Of a DNA stretch of 64,000 nt, positions 23,768-31,963 are shown in pieces. Within the stretch, counting starts at the first letter, position 1. Every line of letters starts with the position of its first letter. A program made the translations under genes and the position numbers. Location: NCBI GenBank assembly GCA_963728355.1, contig CAVSJQ010000012.1, positions 118,490 through 182,489 on the forward strand. The letters run 5' to 3'. The stretch comes from Sva-07 sp963728355. GTDB taxonomy: Bacteria; Actinomycetota; Acidimicrobiia; Acidimicrobiales; Ilumatobacteraceae. The notes under the pieces were generated by a model that did no database searches, was not told the DNA's origin, and saw only the letters and a list, made by a program, of their open reading frames with translations.

Positions 23768-24409
23768 TCAGTCGGTTGGGACGTCGCCGGCCACGGCGAT
23801 CTCTCGCACGCGTGCGAGCAGCACCTCGAGCGCAGGACGGTTGAGGCCGCCTTCGGGGATGATCACGTCGGCGTGGCGCTTGCTCGGCTCGATGAACCGT
23901 TCGTGCGCCGGACGCACCGTCTGGAGGTACTGCTCGATCACGAACTCCGGCGTGCGCCCGCGTTCGGCGACGTCGCGCCGCAGCCGCCGGATCAGGCGGA
24001 TGTCGGCCGCAGTGTCGACGAAGATCTTGAGGTCGAAGCGTTCGCGCAGGGCGCGGTCCCAGAGCACGAGGATTCCGTCAACCACCACGATGCGGGCCGG
24101 TTCGACGATGCGGACGCGGTCGCTGCGGTTGTGTGCGGTGTAGTCGTAGACCGGCACCGGCACCGACGCACCGTTGGCGAGCGCTGCCAGGTGGTCGTTC
24201 AGCAGCGCCCAGTCGAAGGCGTCGGGATGGTCGTAGTTGACCGCCCGACGCTCTTCGATCGGCGTGTCGCCAAGATCGAGGTAGTACGAGTCGAGCTCGA
24301 TCAACGAGAGGTGGTCGGCGCCGGTCATCGACACCAGGCGTTCCGTCACGGTCGTCTTGCCGGAGCTGCTCCCGCCCGCGATGCCGATCATGAACGGGCG
24401 TGTCGACAC
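23768..24409 (-). CDS. udk: uridine kinase
   Basis: A 213-residue P-loop kinase with Walker A GGSSSGKTT near residue 16, SLIELDSYYLDL, NYDHPDAFDW, YDYTAHNRSDR and VDGILVLWDRALRERFDLKIFVDT, then RLIRRLRRDVAERGR. These are the landmarks of uridine/cytidine kinase, which salvages pyrimidine nucleosides to UMP/CMP with GTP or ATP. GTG 24409 (MSTRPFMIGIAGG) gives the typical family start; ATG 24391 would remove part of the first strand. Confidence 0.9.
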   Translation of the reverse strand: MSTRPFMIGIAGGSSSGKTTVTERLVSMTGADHLSLIELDSYYLDLGDTPIEERRAVNYDHPDAFDWALLNDHLAALANGASVPVPVYDYTAHNRSDRVRIVEPARIVVVDGILVLWDRALRERFDLKIFVDTAADIRLIRRLRRDVAERGRTPEFVIEQYLQTVRPAHERFIEPSKRHADVIIPEGGLNRPALEVLLARVREIAVAGDVPTD

Positions 24410-24498
24410 GCCCAGCACGATAGGTGATGGACGCCTCGGCGAGACGCGAGTCGTCGGGTGCTTGTAATTGGAGAGCGTTTGCGGCCAACCTGTGCGGG

Positions 24499-24765
24499 AT
24501 GCTCGACGAACGCTCTGCCGCCATGCTCGATTTCGAACGTGCCTGGTGGAACAACGACGAACCGCGTGACCAGGTCATCCGCGCGCGCTTTCAATGTTCG
24601 CCGGAGGAATACCATGCGGAACTGACCAAGGTGCTCGACGACCCGGCCGCGATGGACCACGACCCGCTCGTGGTGCGTCGACTCAAGCGGCTGCGCCTGC
24701 GGGCCCGCAAGGCACGCATCGACGGAGTCGCGTCGGCAGCGGCAGGAGAGGGAGCGCACGCATGA
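24499..24765 (+). CDS. DUF3263 family protein
   Basis: 88 residues. MLDFERAWWNNDEPRDQVIRARF, SPEEYHAELTKVLDDPAAMDHDPLVVRRLKRLRLR is the DUF3263 pattern, a small helical actinobacterial family of unknown function with an HTH-like look. It is coupled by an ATGA overlap to the LytR_C gene downstream, a neighbourhood widely conserved in Actinobacteria (known context). Confidence 0.85.
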   Translation: MLDERSAAMLDFERAWWNNDEPRDQVIRARFQCSPEEYHAELTKVLDDPAAMDHDPLVVRRLKRLRLRARKARIDGVASAAAGEGAHA

Positions 24766-25457
24766 CCCACGAAGACCCGGATGCACCGGTGACGCCCACG
24801 CCGTCGCGCCGATCGCCCCGCCAGGGAGTCGGTGGCTCGCCGATGGGCTCGACGATCAGCATCGTGCTGGCCGTCGTGGCCGTCATCGTCGGCTTTCTCA
24901 TCCTCAACAACATCACCGACGACGGTTCCTCCGCTGGCGACAGCGGCGCCGCTCCCACCGAGTCGACACCCGATGACACGACCAACAGCTCGGTCACCGA
25001 GAACACGACGACCACCACCACCGAACCACCCTTCGTCACGGAGGGCGCGACGGTCGTCGTCGCCAACGCCAGTGGCGTCCCCGGCTCGGCAGGTCGAATG
25101 ACCACCGAACTGGCGACGCTCGGCTTCGTGATGGGCACGGCGACGAACTCCACACAGTCCGGGCTCGCTGCCTCGGTCGTGCAGTACGACCCGACGATTG
25201 CCGCGGCGCAGGATGTGGCTGAATCGGTCTCTCGCAGCTTGGGTGGGGTGACGGTCGAGACCTTGCCCACGCCGCCTCCCGTCGAGGGGGAATCGCTCGG
25301 CGGGGCGGGCGTCCTCGTGCTGCTCGGCACCGACGAGGCCGACAAGACGATCGCCCAGCTCTCCGCGCCGGGCGCCGTGGTGGCACCCGCCCCCAGCGTG
25401 TCCGGCGACACGACGGGCGACACCACCGGCGACACCACCGGCGACACGACCGGCTGA
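24762..25457 (+). CDS. membrane-anchored LytR C-terminal (LytR_C) domain protein
   Basis: 231 residues. A Pro/Arg-rich cytoplasmic N terminus and one transmembrane helix (STISIVLAVVAVIVGFLIL, about 30-50) are followed by a Thr/Ser/Asp linker and a LytR_C domain from about residue 95 (ATVVVANASGVPGSAGRMTTELATLGF ... VLVLLGTDEA). It ends in four GDTT units. LytR_C domains accompany cell-envelope polymer ligases (known), so a wall or capsule role is likely. Confidence 0.82.
   Translation: MTHEDPDAPVTPTPSRRSPRQGVGGSPMGSTISIVLAVVAVIVGFLILNNITDDGSSAGDSGAAPTESTPDDTTNSSVTENTTTTTTEPPFVTEGATVVVANASGVPGSAGRMTTELATLGFVMGTATNSTQSGLAASVVQYDPTIAAAQDVAESVSRSLGGVTVETLPTPPPVEGESLGGAGVLVLLGTDEADKTIAQLSAPGAVVAPAPSVSGDTTGDTTGDTTGDTTG
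25404..25451 (+). repeat. 12-bp tandem repeat, four units, coding
   Basis: Four units of GGCGACACSACS encode (GDTT)4 at the C terminus of the LytR_C protein. The copy number may vary between strains. Confidence 0.85.
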
Positions 25458-25477
25458 TCTCCGGCGGAGCGGCCCGG

Positions 25478-26497
25478 TCAGCGGGCGGCGGACAGCCACG
25501 TCGCAGTGGCGAGTTCGACGAGGCGTTTCGGCTCGGCGAAGGCCGCCTCGTCGCCGTAGTCGGCGACGAGCGACACGACGTCGATGCCGGCAGGCGCCGA
25601 CCGATCCGAGCGTTCGTCGGATCCCACGACTGCGAGGACCGAGATCCCGAGTTCACTCGCGATCGCTGCAACGCCGCCGACGACCTTGCCGACCGAACTG
25701 CTGTCGTCGAGACATCCCTCGCCGGTGATCACGAGATCGGCTCCTTCGAGGCGGTCGTAGAGGTCGACTTCGTCCGCCACCAACTCCAGTCCCGGCAGCA
25801 GCGTGCCGCCGAGTGCGGCGAGGGCCCCGCCGAGCCCGCCCGCAGCACCTCCGCCGGGGATCGAGGTGATGTCGACGCCGAAATCCTCGCGGAACATCTG
25901 TGTGAGCCGCTCGAGACGTCGGGTGAGCATCGCCACCTGTGCCGGTGTGGCGCCCTTCTGGGGACCGAACACGGCGGCCGCATCGGTGAACGTGGTGGTG
26001 ACGTCGCATGCCACCAGCAGTTCCACCTGCTTCAACCGCGCGATGGCGGTGATCGCCCGGATCGCCCCGAACCCTCCGTCGGTCGTGGCTGAGCCTCCGA
26101 GACCAACGATGATGCGACGGGCGCCGGCATCGAGGGCGTGGTCGATGAGTTCGCCGGTGCCGGTCGTCGTTGCATTCAACGGGTCGTTGCCGGCGGCACC
26201 GCCGACCACGGTCAGCCCGCTCGCTCTTGCCATCTCGATCACCGCGGTTCCCTTGGACAGCCGCCACGGGGCACTGACCGTGTCACCAAGTGGACCGGTG
26301 ACCGTGGAGGTCCGGTTGGCTCCTCCGAGGGCTTCGAGCAGTCCGTCGCCGCCGTCGGCCATCGGCACCTCGACGCAGTCGACCCCGCGTTCCCAGCACG
26401 CGTGCCCGATCGCCGCCGCCACCTCGGCAGCAGTGAGCGTGCCCTTGAACTTGTCGGGAGCGGCGACCACGCGGCGGATGGGCACGACGGCGACCAT
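25478..26497 (-). CDS. glycerate kinase (GckA/GlxK-type)
   Basis: 339 residues of the type I glycerate kinase family: VVAAPDKFKGTLTAAEVAAAI at the start, VPMADGGDGLLEALGG, GLGGSATTDGGFGA, VTTTFTDAAAVFGPQKGA, IPGGGAAGGLGGAL and VITGEGCLDDSSSVGK. It phosphorylates D-glycerate to 2- or 3-phosphoglycerate, linking glyoxylate, serine or glucarate breakdown to glycolysis. ATG 26497 puts the first strand near the N terminus; the frame is open to 26542. Confidence 0.9.
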   Translation of the reverse strand: MVAVVPIRRVVAAPDKFKGTLTAAEVAAAIGHACWERGVDCVEVPMADGGDGLLEALGGANRTSTVTGPLGDTVSAPWRLSKGTAVIEMARASGLTVVGGAAGNDPLNATTTGTGELIDHALDAGARRIIVGLGGSATTDGGFGAIRAITAIARLKQVELLVACDVTTTFTDAAAVFGPQKGATPAQVAMLTRRLERLTQMFREDFGVDITSIPGGGAAGGLGGALAALGGTLLPGLELVADEVDLYDRLEGADLVITGEGCLDDSSSVGKVVGGVAAIASELGISVLAVVGSDERSDRSAPAGIDVVSLVADYGDEAAFAEPKRLVELATATWLSAAR

Positions 26498-26574
26498 ACT
26501 GCGGCGCCCGGCTGGCAGCCCCGACATGATTGTCGACCGCATGAGTCGGGAATCGCACCGGTAGCATCTGCGCC

Positions 26575-26850
26575 ATGGCAGTGACCGTTCGCATCCCCAC
26601 CACCATGCGCCCGCTGACGGGCGGCGACAAGCAGGTCTCGGTCGAGCCCGGCACCCTCGGCGACATCGTGACGGCGCTCGAATCCGCCCACCCGGGCTTG
26701 GGTGAACGCCTGGTCGACGAAGATGGTGCGCTGCGCAAGTTCGTCAATGTGTTCGTCGACGACGACGACGTGCGCTACCTCGACGGCCTCGACACCAAGG
26801 TCGACGACGGCCTCACCGTCTCGATCATCCCCGCCGTCGCCGGCGGCTGA
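26575..26850 (+). CDS. cysO: CysO-like sulfur carrier protein (MoaD/ThiS fold)
   Basis: 91 residues ending AVAGG, the di-glycine that is thiocarboxylated. VTVRIPTTMRPLTGGDKQVS, LGERLVD, KFVNVFVDDDDVRYLDGLDTKVDDG and VSIIPAVAGG follow Mycobacterium tuberculosis CysO closely, including the internal TGG. CysO donates sulfur to O-phosphoserine with CysM, and Mec trims the product (known). Neither cysM nor mec is adjacent here. A palindromic intergenic repeat follows the stop. Confidence 0.85.
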   Translation: MAVTVRIPTTMRPLTGGDKQVSVEPGTLGDIVTALESAHPGLGERLVDEDGALRKFVNVFVDDDDVRYLDGLDTKVDDGLTVSIIPAVAGG

Positions 26851-26854
26851 CCCC

Positions 26855-26910
26855 CACGTTTGTGTGCGGATCTGGGTGGTCTGTCCCACCCAGAATGCAA
26901 CACGAACGTG
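26855..26910. repeat. core palindromic intergenic repeat, copy 1
   Basis: CACGTTTGTGTGCGGATCTG...GAATGCAACACGAACGTG: an imperfect 56-bp palindrome with GGGTGG/CCCACCC at the centre. It lies between cysO and the enoyl-CoA hydratase gene. Confidence 0.85.
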
Positions 26911-26941
26911 ACGGGCGGGTGAGGTACGCGAGGCTGGGGCG

Positions 26942-27727
26942 ATGACGGTTCGAGTCGAAGATCGGGGAGCGGTCCGGTTGGTCACGATCGACCGGCCGGA
27001 GGTGCGCAATGCTGTCGACGGGCCCACCGCTCAGCTCCTGTACGACGTCTTCGTCGACCTCGACGGTGACGACTCGGTGTCCGTCGCGGTGCTGACCGGC
27101 GCAGCGGGCACGTTCTGCTCCGGCGCCGACCTCACGGCGATCTCCGACGGCAGGGGCAATACGGTGCTCGATGTGGCACCCGAGGAGATCGTGGGGTCGC
27201 TCGGCCCGATGGGCCCGACCCGTCTGCTGCTGTCGAAACCGGTCGTTGCGGCCGTCGAGGGCCATGCGGTCGCCGGCGGGCTGGAGCTCGCCTGCTGGGC
27301 CGACCTGCGCGTCGCCGCGAGCGACGCGACGTTCGGTGTGTACTGCCGGCGCTGGGGCGTCCCGTTGGTCGACGGGGGCACCGTACGGCTGCCGCGGCTG
27401 ATCGGCCACAGCCGGGCCCTCGACCTGATCATGACCGGGCGCGGCGTCGACGGTGTCGACGCAGAGCGCATCGGACTCGCCAACCGCGTGGTCGCACCCG
27501 GTGGCGCACTCGAGGCGGCGGTGGAACTGGCGACCGAGATCGCCTCGCTGCCACAGATCTGCCTGCGTTCGGATCGCACGTCGAGCTACGACCAGTGGTC
27601 GCTCGACCTCGGTGCCGCCCTCTCCAACGAGACCCGCCTGGGTCGGGCGACGATCGCATCGGGCGAGACGCGCGACGGCGCAACCCGCTTCGCTCGCGGC
27701 GAGGGACGCCACGGCCGACCCGCCTGA
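26942..27727 (+). CDS. enoyl-CoA hydratase/isomerase (crotonase) family protein
   Basis: 261 residues. RPEVRNAVDGPTAQLLYDVF, TFCSGADLTAI (oxyanion hole) and KPVVAAVEGHAVAGGLELACWADLRVA are the crotonase signatures; FGVYCRRWGVPLVDGGTVRLPRLIG carries the usual second active-site region, with Asp in VDGG where hydratases have Glu. The exact reaction (hydratase, isomerase or other) is not decided. It stands alone between two palindromic repeats. Confidence 0.87.
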   Translation: MTVRVEDRGAVRLVTIDRPEVRNAVDGPTAQLLYDVFVDLDGDDSVSVAVLTGAAGTFCSGADLTAISDGRGNTVLDVAPEEIVGSLGPMGPTRLLLSKPVVAAVEGHAVAGGLELACWADLRVAASDATFGVYCRRWGVPLVDGGTVRLPRLIGHSRALDLIMTGRGVDGVDAERIGLANRVVAPGGALEAAVELATEIASLPQICLRSDRTSSYDQWSLDLGAALSNETRLGRATIASGETRDGATRFARGEGRHGRPA

Positions 27728-27748
27728 CCCCGCTCCACCTCATCCCAG

Positions 27749-27802
27749 AACGTTCGTGTGCAGATTCGGGTGACCCGCCCCACCCAGATCCGCACACAAT
27801 CG
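27749..27802. repeat. core palindromic intergenic repeat, copy 2
   Basis: AACGTTCGTGTGCAGATTCG...CCACCCAGATCCGCACACAA; same family as 26855, between the enoyl-CoA hydratase gene and the groEL promoter. Confidence 0.8.
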
Positions 27803-27832
27803 GGGGAGGGGGAATGGCGGGCAGTTGCGTGG

Positions 27833-27859
27833 TTAGCAGTCGGGGCCGTAGAGTGCTAA
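27833..27859. promoter_or_regulatory. CIRCE element (HrcA operator) of groEL
   Basis: TTAGCAGTC-N9-GAGTGCTAA: matches the CIRCE consensus TTAGCACTC-N9-GAGTGCTAA except for one base in the left arm. It ends 76 bases before the groEL ATG, as expected for HrcA control of heat-shock chaperonin genes. Confidence 0.93.
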
Positions 27860-27935
27860 CCGGCGTCCGTCGAGTATCCGGCGGACGCAACGACACTCAC
27901 GAAGCTTCGAACACGTCCAACGGAGGACACACAAG

Positions 27936-29555
<1,620 letters not shown>

Positions 29556-29577
29556 TCCGCCAACTCGCACGCTGACC

Positions 29578-29616
29578 GAACGTGGTCCCCCGGCATCTGC
29601 CCGGGGGACCACGTTC
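29578..29616 (+). terminator. groEL terminator
   Basis: A perfect stem GAACGTGGTCCCCCGG / CCGGGGGACCACGTTC with a 7-base loop, followed by the T-rich GTTCGTTTT. Confidence 0.9.
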
Positions 29617-29700
29617 GTTCGTTTTCGGGAGTGTGCTGCGACATGACCGCGTGCCGGATCTTGGGCAGCTCCTTTTTCTGACGCGATCGCTGTACGTCAG

Positions 29701-29751
29701 GGGTCAGAGCCCCGGTGTAACGGCTGCGCCGTCACACCGGGGGTCTGACCC
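29701..29751. terminator. large hairpin with T-run downstream of groEL
   Basis: GGGTCAGAGCCCCGGTGT pairs with ACACCGGGGGTCTGACCC around a small inner stem CGG-CTGCG-CCG, followed by CTTTT. It is either a second terminator or an intergenic palindromic repeat. Confidence 0.65.
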
Positions 29752-29775
29752 TTTTGGTGACCTAGCCTGGGCGAC

Positions 29776-30429
29776 ATGCGTATGGAAGCTGGTCTGACCG
29801 TCGTCCACCTGTTCGGCAAGCCGACTCCCGCCCTCGACCGCGAGGCGGTCGTCGCGGCGGTCAAGGCCGCCGAAGCCGACGACTGCCAGGTGATCACGGC
29901 CGCCATGCTCGGACACAAGGCCGACATCGCGTTCATGGCGCTCGCCGCCGATTGGCGAACGCTGCGCACCCTCCAATCGGCGTTGCAGCACGCCGGCATC
30001 GACATCGTCGACAGCTACGTCTCCATCACCGAGGTGAGCGAGTATGCGAAAGGCATGCCCGAGCACATGCTGCAGGCCCGCCTGCACCCCCAGATCCCTC
30101 CCGACGGCATGAACGCCTTCTGCTTCTACCCCATGAGCAAGAAGCGCGAGGGGCACGCCAACTGGTTCGCCACGCCGTACGACGAGCGCAACGACATGAT
30201 GATGGAGCACGGCAAGAGCGGTCGCACGTTCGCCGGTCGCGTCGCCCAGCTCGTCACCGGTTCGACCGGCCTCGACGACTTCGAATGGGGTGTCACGTTG
30301 TTCGCGGTCAGCCCCGACGTGGTCAAGGACGTCGTGTACACGATGCGCTTCGACAAAGGATCCGCGTTGTACGGCGAGTTCGGCGCCTTCTACGTCGGCT
30401 ATCTCGACTTCATCGAGAACATCCTGTAG
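29776..30429 (+). CDS. hemQ: coproheme decarboxylase HemQ (chlorite dismutase-like)
   Basis: 217 residues. FCFYPMSKKREGHANWFATPYDERNDMMMEHGKSGRTFAG, then VAQLVTGSTGLDDFEWGVTLFA and YTMRFDKGSALYGEFGAFYVG, is the actinobacterial HemQ pattern; the His in MMEHG is the conserved proximal-heme region. HemQ turns coproheme into heme b with peroxide in the coproporphyrin-dependent pathway (known). The usual neighbours hemH/hemY are not in the window. The chlorite-degrading role is unlikely for this subfamily. Confidence 0.92.
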   Translation: MRMEAGLTVVHLFGKPTPALDREAVVAAVKAAEADDCQVITAAMLGHKADIAFMALAADWRTLRTLQSALQHAGIDIVDSYVSITEVSEYAKGMPEHMLQARLHPQIPPDGMNAFCFYPMSKKREGHANWFATPYDERNDMMMEHGKSGRTFAGRVAQLVTGSTGLDDFEWGVTLFAVSPDVVKDVVYTMRFDKGSALYGEFGAFYVGYLDFIENIL

Positions 30430-30447
30430 CGGCCGGCGCAGGGTCGG

Positions 30448-31716
30448 TCAGAGGCCGACGACCACCGTTCGCTGCAGCGTGTCTCTGCCCGACTCGTCGA
30501 AGCCGAACCGGTCGAAGACGGCCCGCGACGGATCACCGGTTCGCGCCAGAAGATCGGTGACACCGGATGGTCCGTTGTAGTCGATCTGCAGGCCCGACTC
30601 GATCGCATCGACGCAGTCCTCGAACGTCATGCAGGCCGACCCACTCACACTGACCTGGGCGATCTGGCGGGCGATGTCTCGAGGTGCATCCGAGCCCGCC
30701 CGCACCGCAGCGAGCGCGATCAGGTTCGCGCAGTCGAAGGCGTTGGCGGCGAACAGCCCGGACGGGTCGAACGGTTCGGCCGGATCGCTCGATGCGGCCT
30801 GCGGAGCCAGCCCGACGATCTTCTCGCGCAGTTCCGGGTCGAGACCCTGGATGCGTTGCGGTGCGGTCGGATTGCGCAGTGCATCGTTGACGACGACCGT
30901 GGCGATGCCGCTGGTGTCGACGTCGTCGATGGCCTCGAGGAATCGCGTGCCGTCCTCGCCGCCGGCGAGCAGCACGAGCACCTGCGTGTCCGAGTCGGCC
31001 AGTACGGCGGCCTCATCGGAGAGGTCGTCGTCGCCTGACGCGAACCCGATCCGATCGACGACGACGATTGCCTCGTTGGCAAGCGACGCTTCGACCGTGT
31101 CGGCGAACGGCCTCCCATAAGCATCGTCGACGTAGACGATCGTGACGCGTTGTGCACCCGTCTGGTCTGCGGTCGATGCGATCGCGCGCGCCTGCAACGA
31201 ATCGCTCGGGACCGTCCGGAAGAACAGATCATCATCGGGAAAGTCGTCGAGGGCGAGCGCGCTTGCCGTCGGCGAGCACACCACCTTGCCGGCCGACACC
31301 ATGTCGTCGAGCGTGCTCAACGCGACCAACGACGAAGCGGGGCCGATGATCGCATCGACGTCCCGGTCGAGCAGCGTCTGGATGGAGGCCGAGGCCGTGG
31401 CGGCGCTGCTTCCCTCGTCGGCGACGACGAGAATCACCCGCCGGCCCAACACGCCACCGGCAGCATTGATCCGGTCGACCGCCGTTTCGACGGCGGTGGC
31501 CATCGGTTCGCCGAGCAGGGTGTCGCTCAGCGGCAGGAGCGCACCGATCACGAGGCGACCGTCGCTGGCGATCTGCGCCGCAACGGTCGTGGTCGTCGTG
31601 TCGGCGATCGTCTCGTCGACCGCACTGTCGGCGTCGCTGGTGCAGGCCGCCGCCGTCGTGGCGAGCGTCGTGGCCGCGAGCACGGTGGCGAGACGGCTGC
31701 GGCGGGAGCGGATCAC
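30448..31716 (-). CDS. solute-binding lipoprotein, branched-chain amino acid type
   Basis: About 422 residues. The signal peptide ends with lipobox TTAAAC. The mature protein is a type I periplasmic binding fold (Peripla_BP_6): GRLVIGALLPLSDTLLGEPMATAVETAVDRINAAGGVLGRRV, DRDVDAIIGPASS, VYVDDAYGRPFADTVEASL. It ends in DLLARTGDPSRAVFDRFGF, as in Leu/Ile/Val-binding relatives. GTG 31716 gives a compact signal peptide; GTG 31740 is possible. No ABC permease or ATPase genes are adjacent, so its transporter is elsewhere or it acts as a sensor. Confidence 0.85.
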   Translation of the reverse strand: MIRSRRSRLATVLAATTLATTAAACTSDADSAVDETIADTTTTTVAAQIASDGRLVIGALLPLSDTLLGEPMATAVETAVDRINAAGGVLGRRVILVVADEGSSAATASASIQTLLDRDVDAIIGPASSLVALSTLDDMVSAGKVVCSPTASALALDDFPDDDLFFRTVPSDSLQARAIASTADQTGAQRVTIVYVDDAYGRPFADTVEASLANEAIVVVDRIGFASGDDDLSDEAAVLADSDTQVLVLLAGGEDGTRFLEAIDDVDTSGIATVVVNDALRNPTAPQRIQGLDPELREKIVGLAPQAASSDPAEPFDPSGLFAANAFDCANLIALAAVRAGSDAPRDIARQIAQVSVSGSACMTFEDCVDAIESGLQIDYNGPSGVTDLLARTGDPSRAVFDRFGFDESGRDTLQRTVVVGL

Positions 31717-31819
31717 GGTGGCCCAGCGTACGAGAGCCACCGTCGACGCAGGGGCCAGGCGGCGAAGTACCCCACAACCCGGCGACCTTGCCCGGTGCCC
31801 TCCAACGGCGACGCAACGT

Positions 31820-31963
31820 GTGCTCGGCGTCGGGGCACGACGGGATGGAGCGCTCTATGCTCTGCGGATCGTCTCCACCGATGCCCTCCCCGTCGAAGCC
31901 TCCACGTCGGCCGACCCGCTGCGTTGGGCGGCGATCGGGCCGGGCACCCACATCGTTCCGTGA
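31820..31963 (+). CDS. possible small ORF coupled to glnD
   Basis: A 47-codon frame from GTG 31820 (VLGVGARRDGALYALRIV ... GTHIVP) whose stop overlaps the glnD GTG (GTGA). Third-position GC is high, as in real genes of this genome. There is no recognised homologue. The frame is open further upstream to GTG 31718. It may be a leader peptide or chance. Confidence 0.3.
   Translation: MLGVGARRDGALYALRIVSTDALPVEASTSADPLRWAAIGPGTHIVP

Noticed and set aside
25404..25451. Short tandem repeat taken as a CRISPR-like array
   Set aside because: Units are 12 bp without spacers and encode GDTT in frame.
29776..30429. Chlorite dismutase used for (per)chlorate respiration
   Set aside because: Sequence pattern is that of actinobacterial HemQ; no perchlorate reductase genes nearby.
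31150..31960. An 800-base upstream extension of the glnD frame
   Set aside because: The frame is open by GC bias and runs antisense through the solute-binding lipoprotein gene; the GlnD family starts near GTG 31960.
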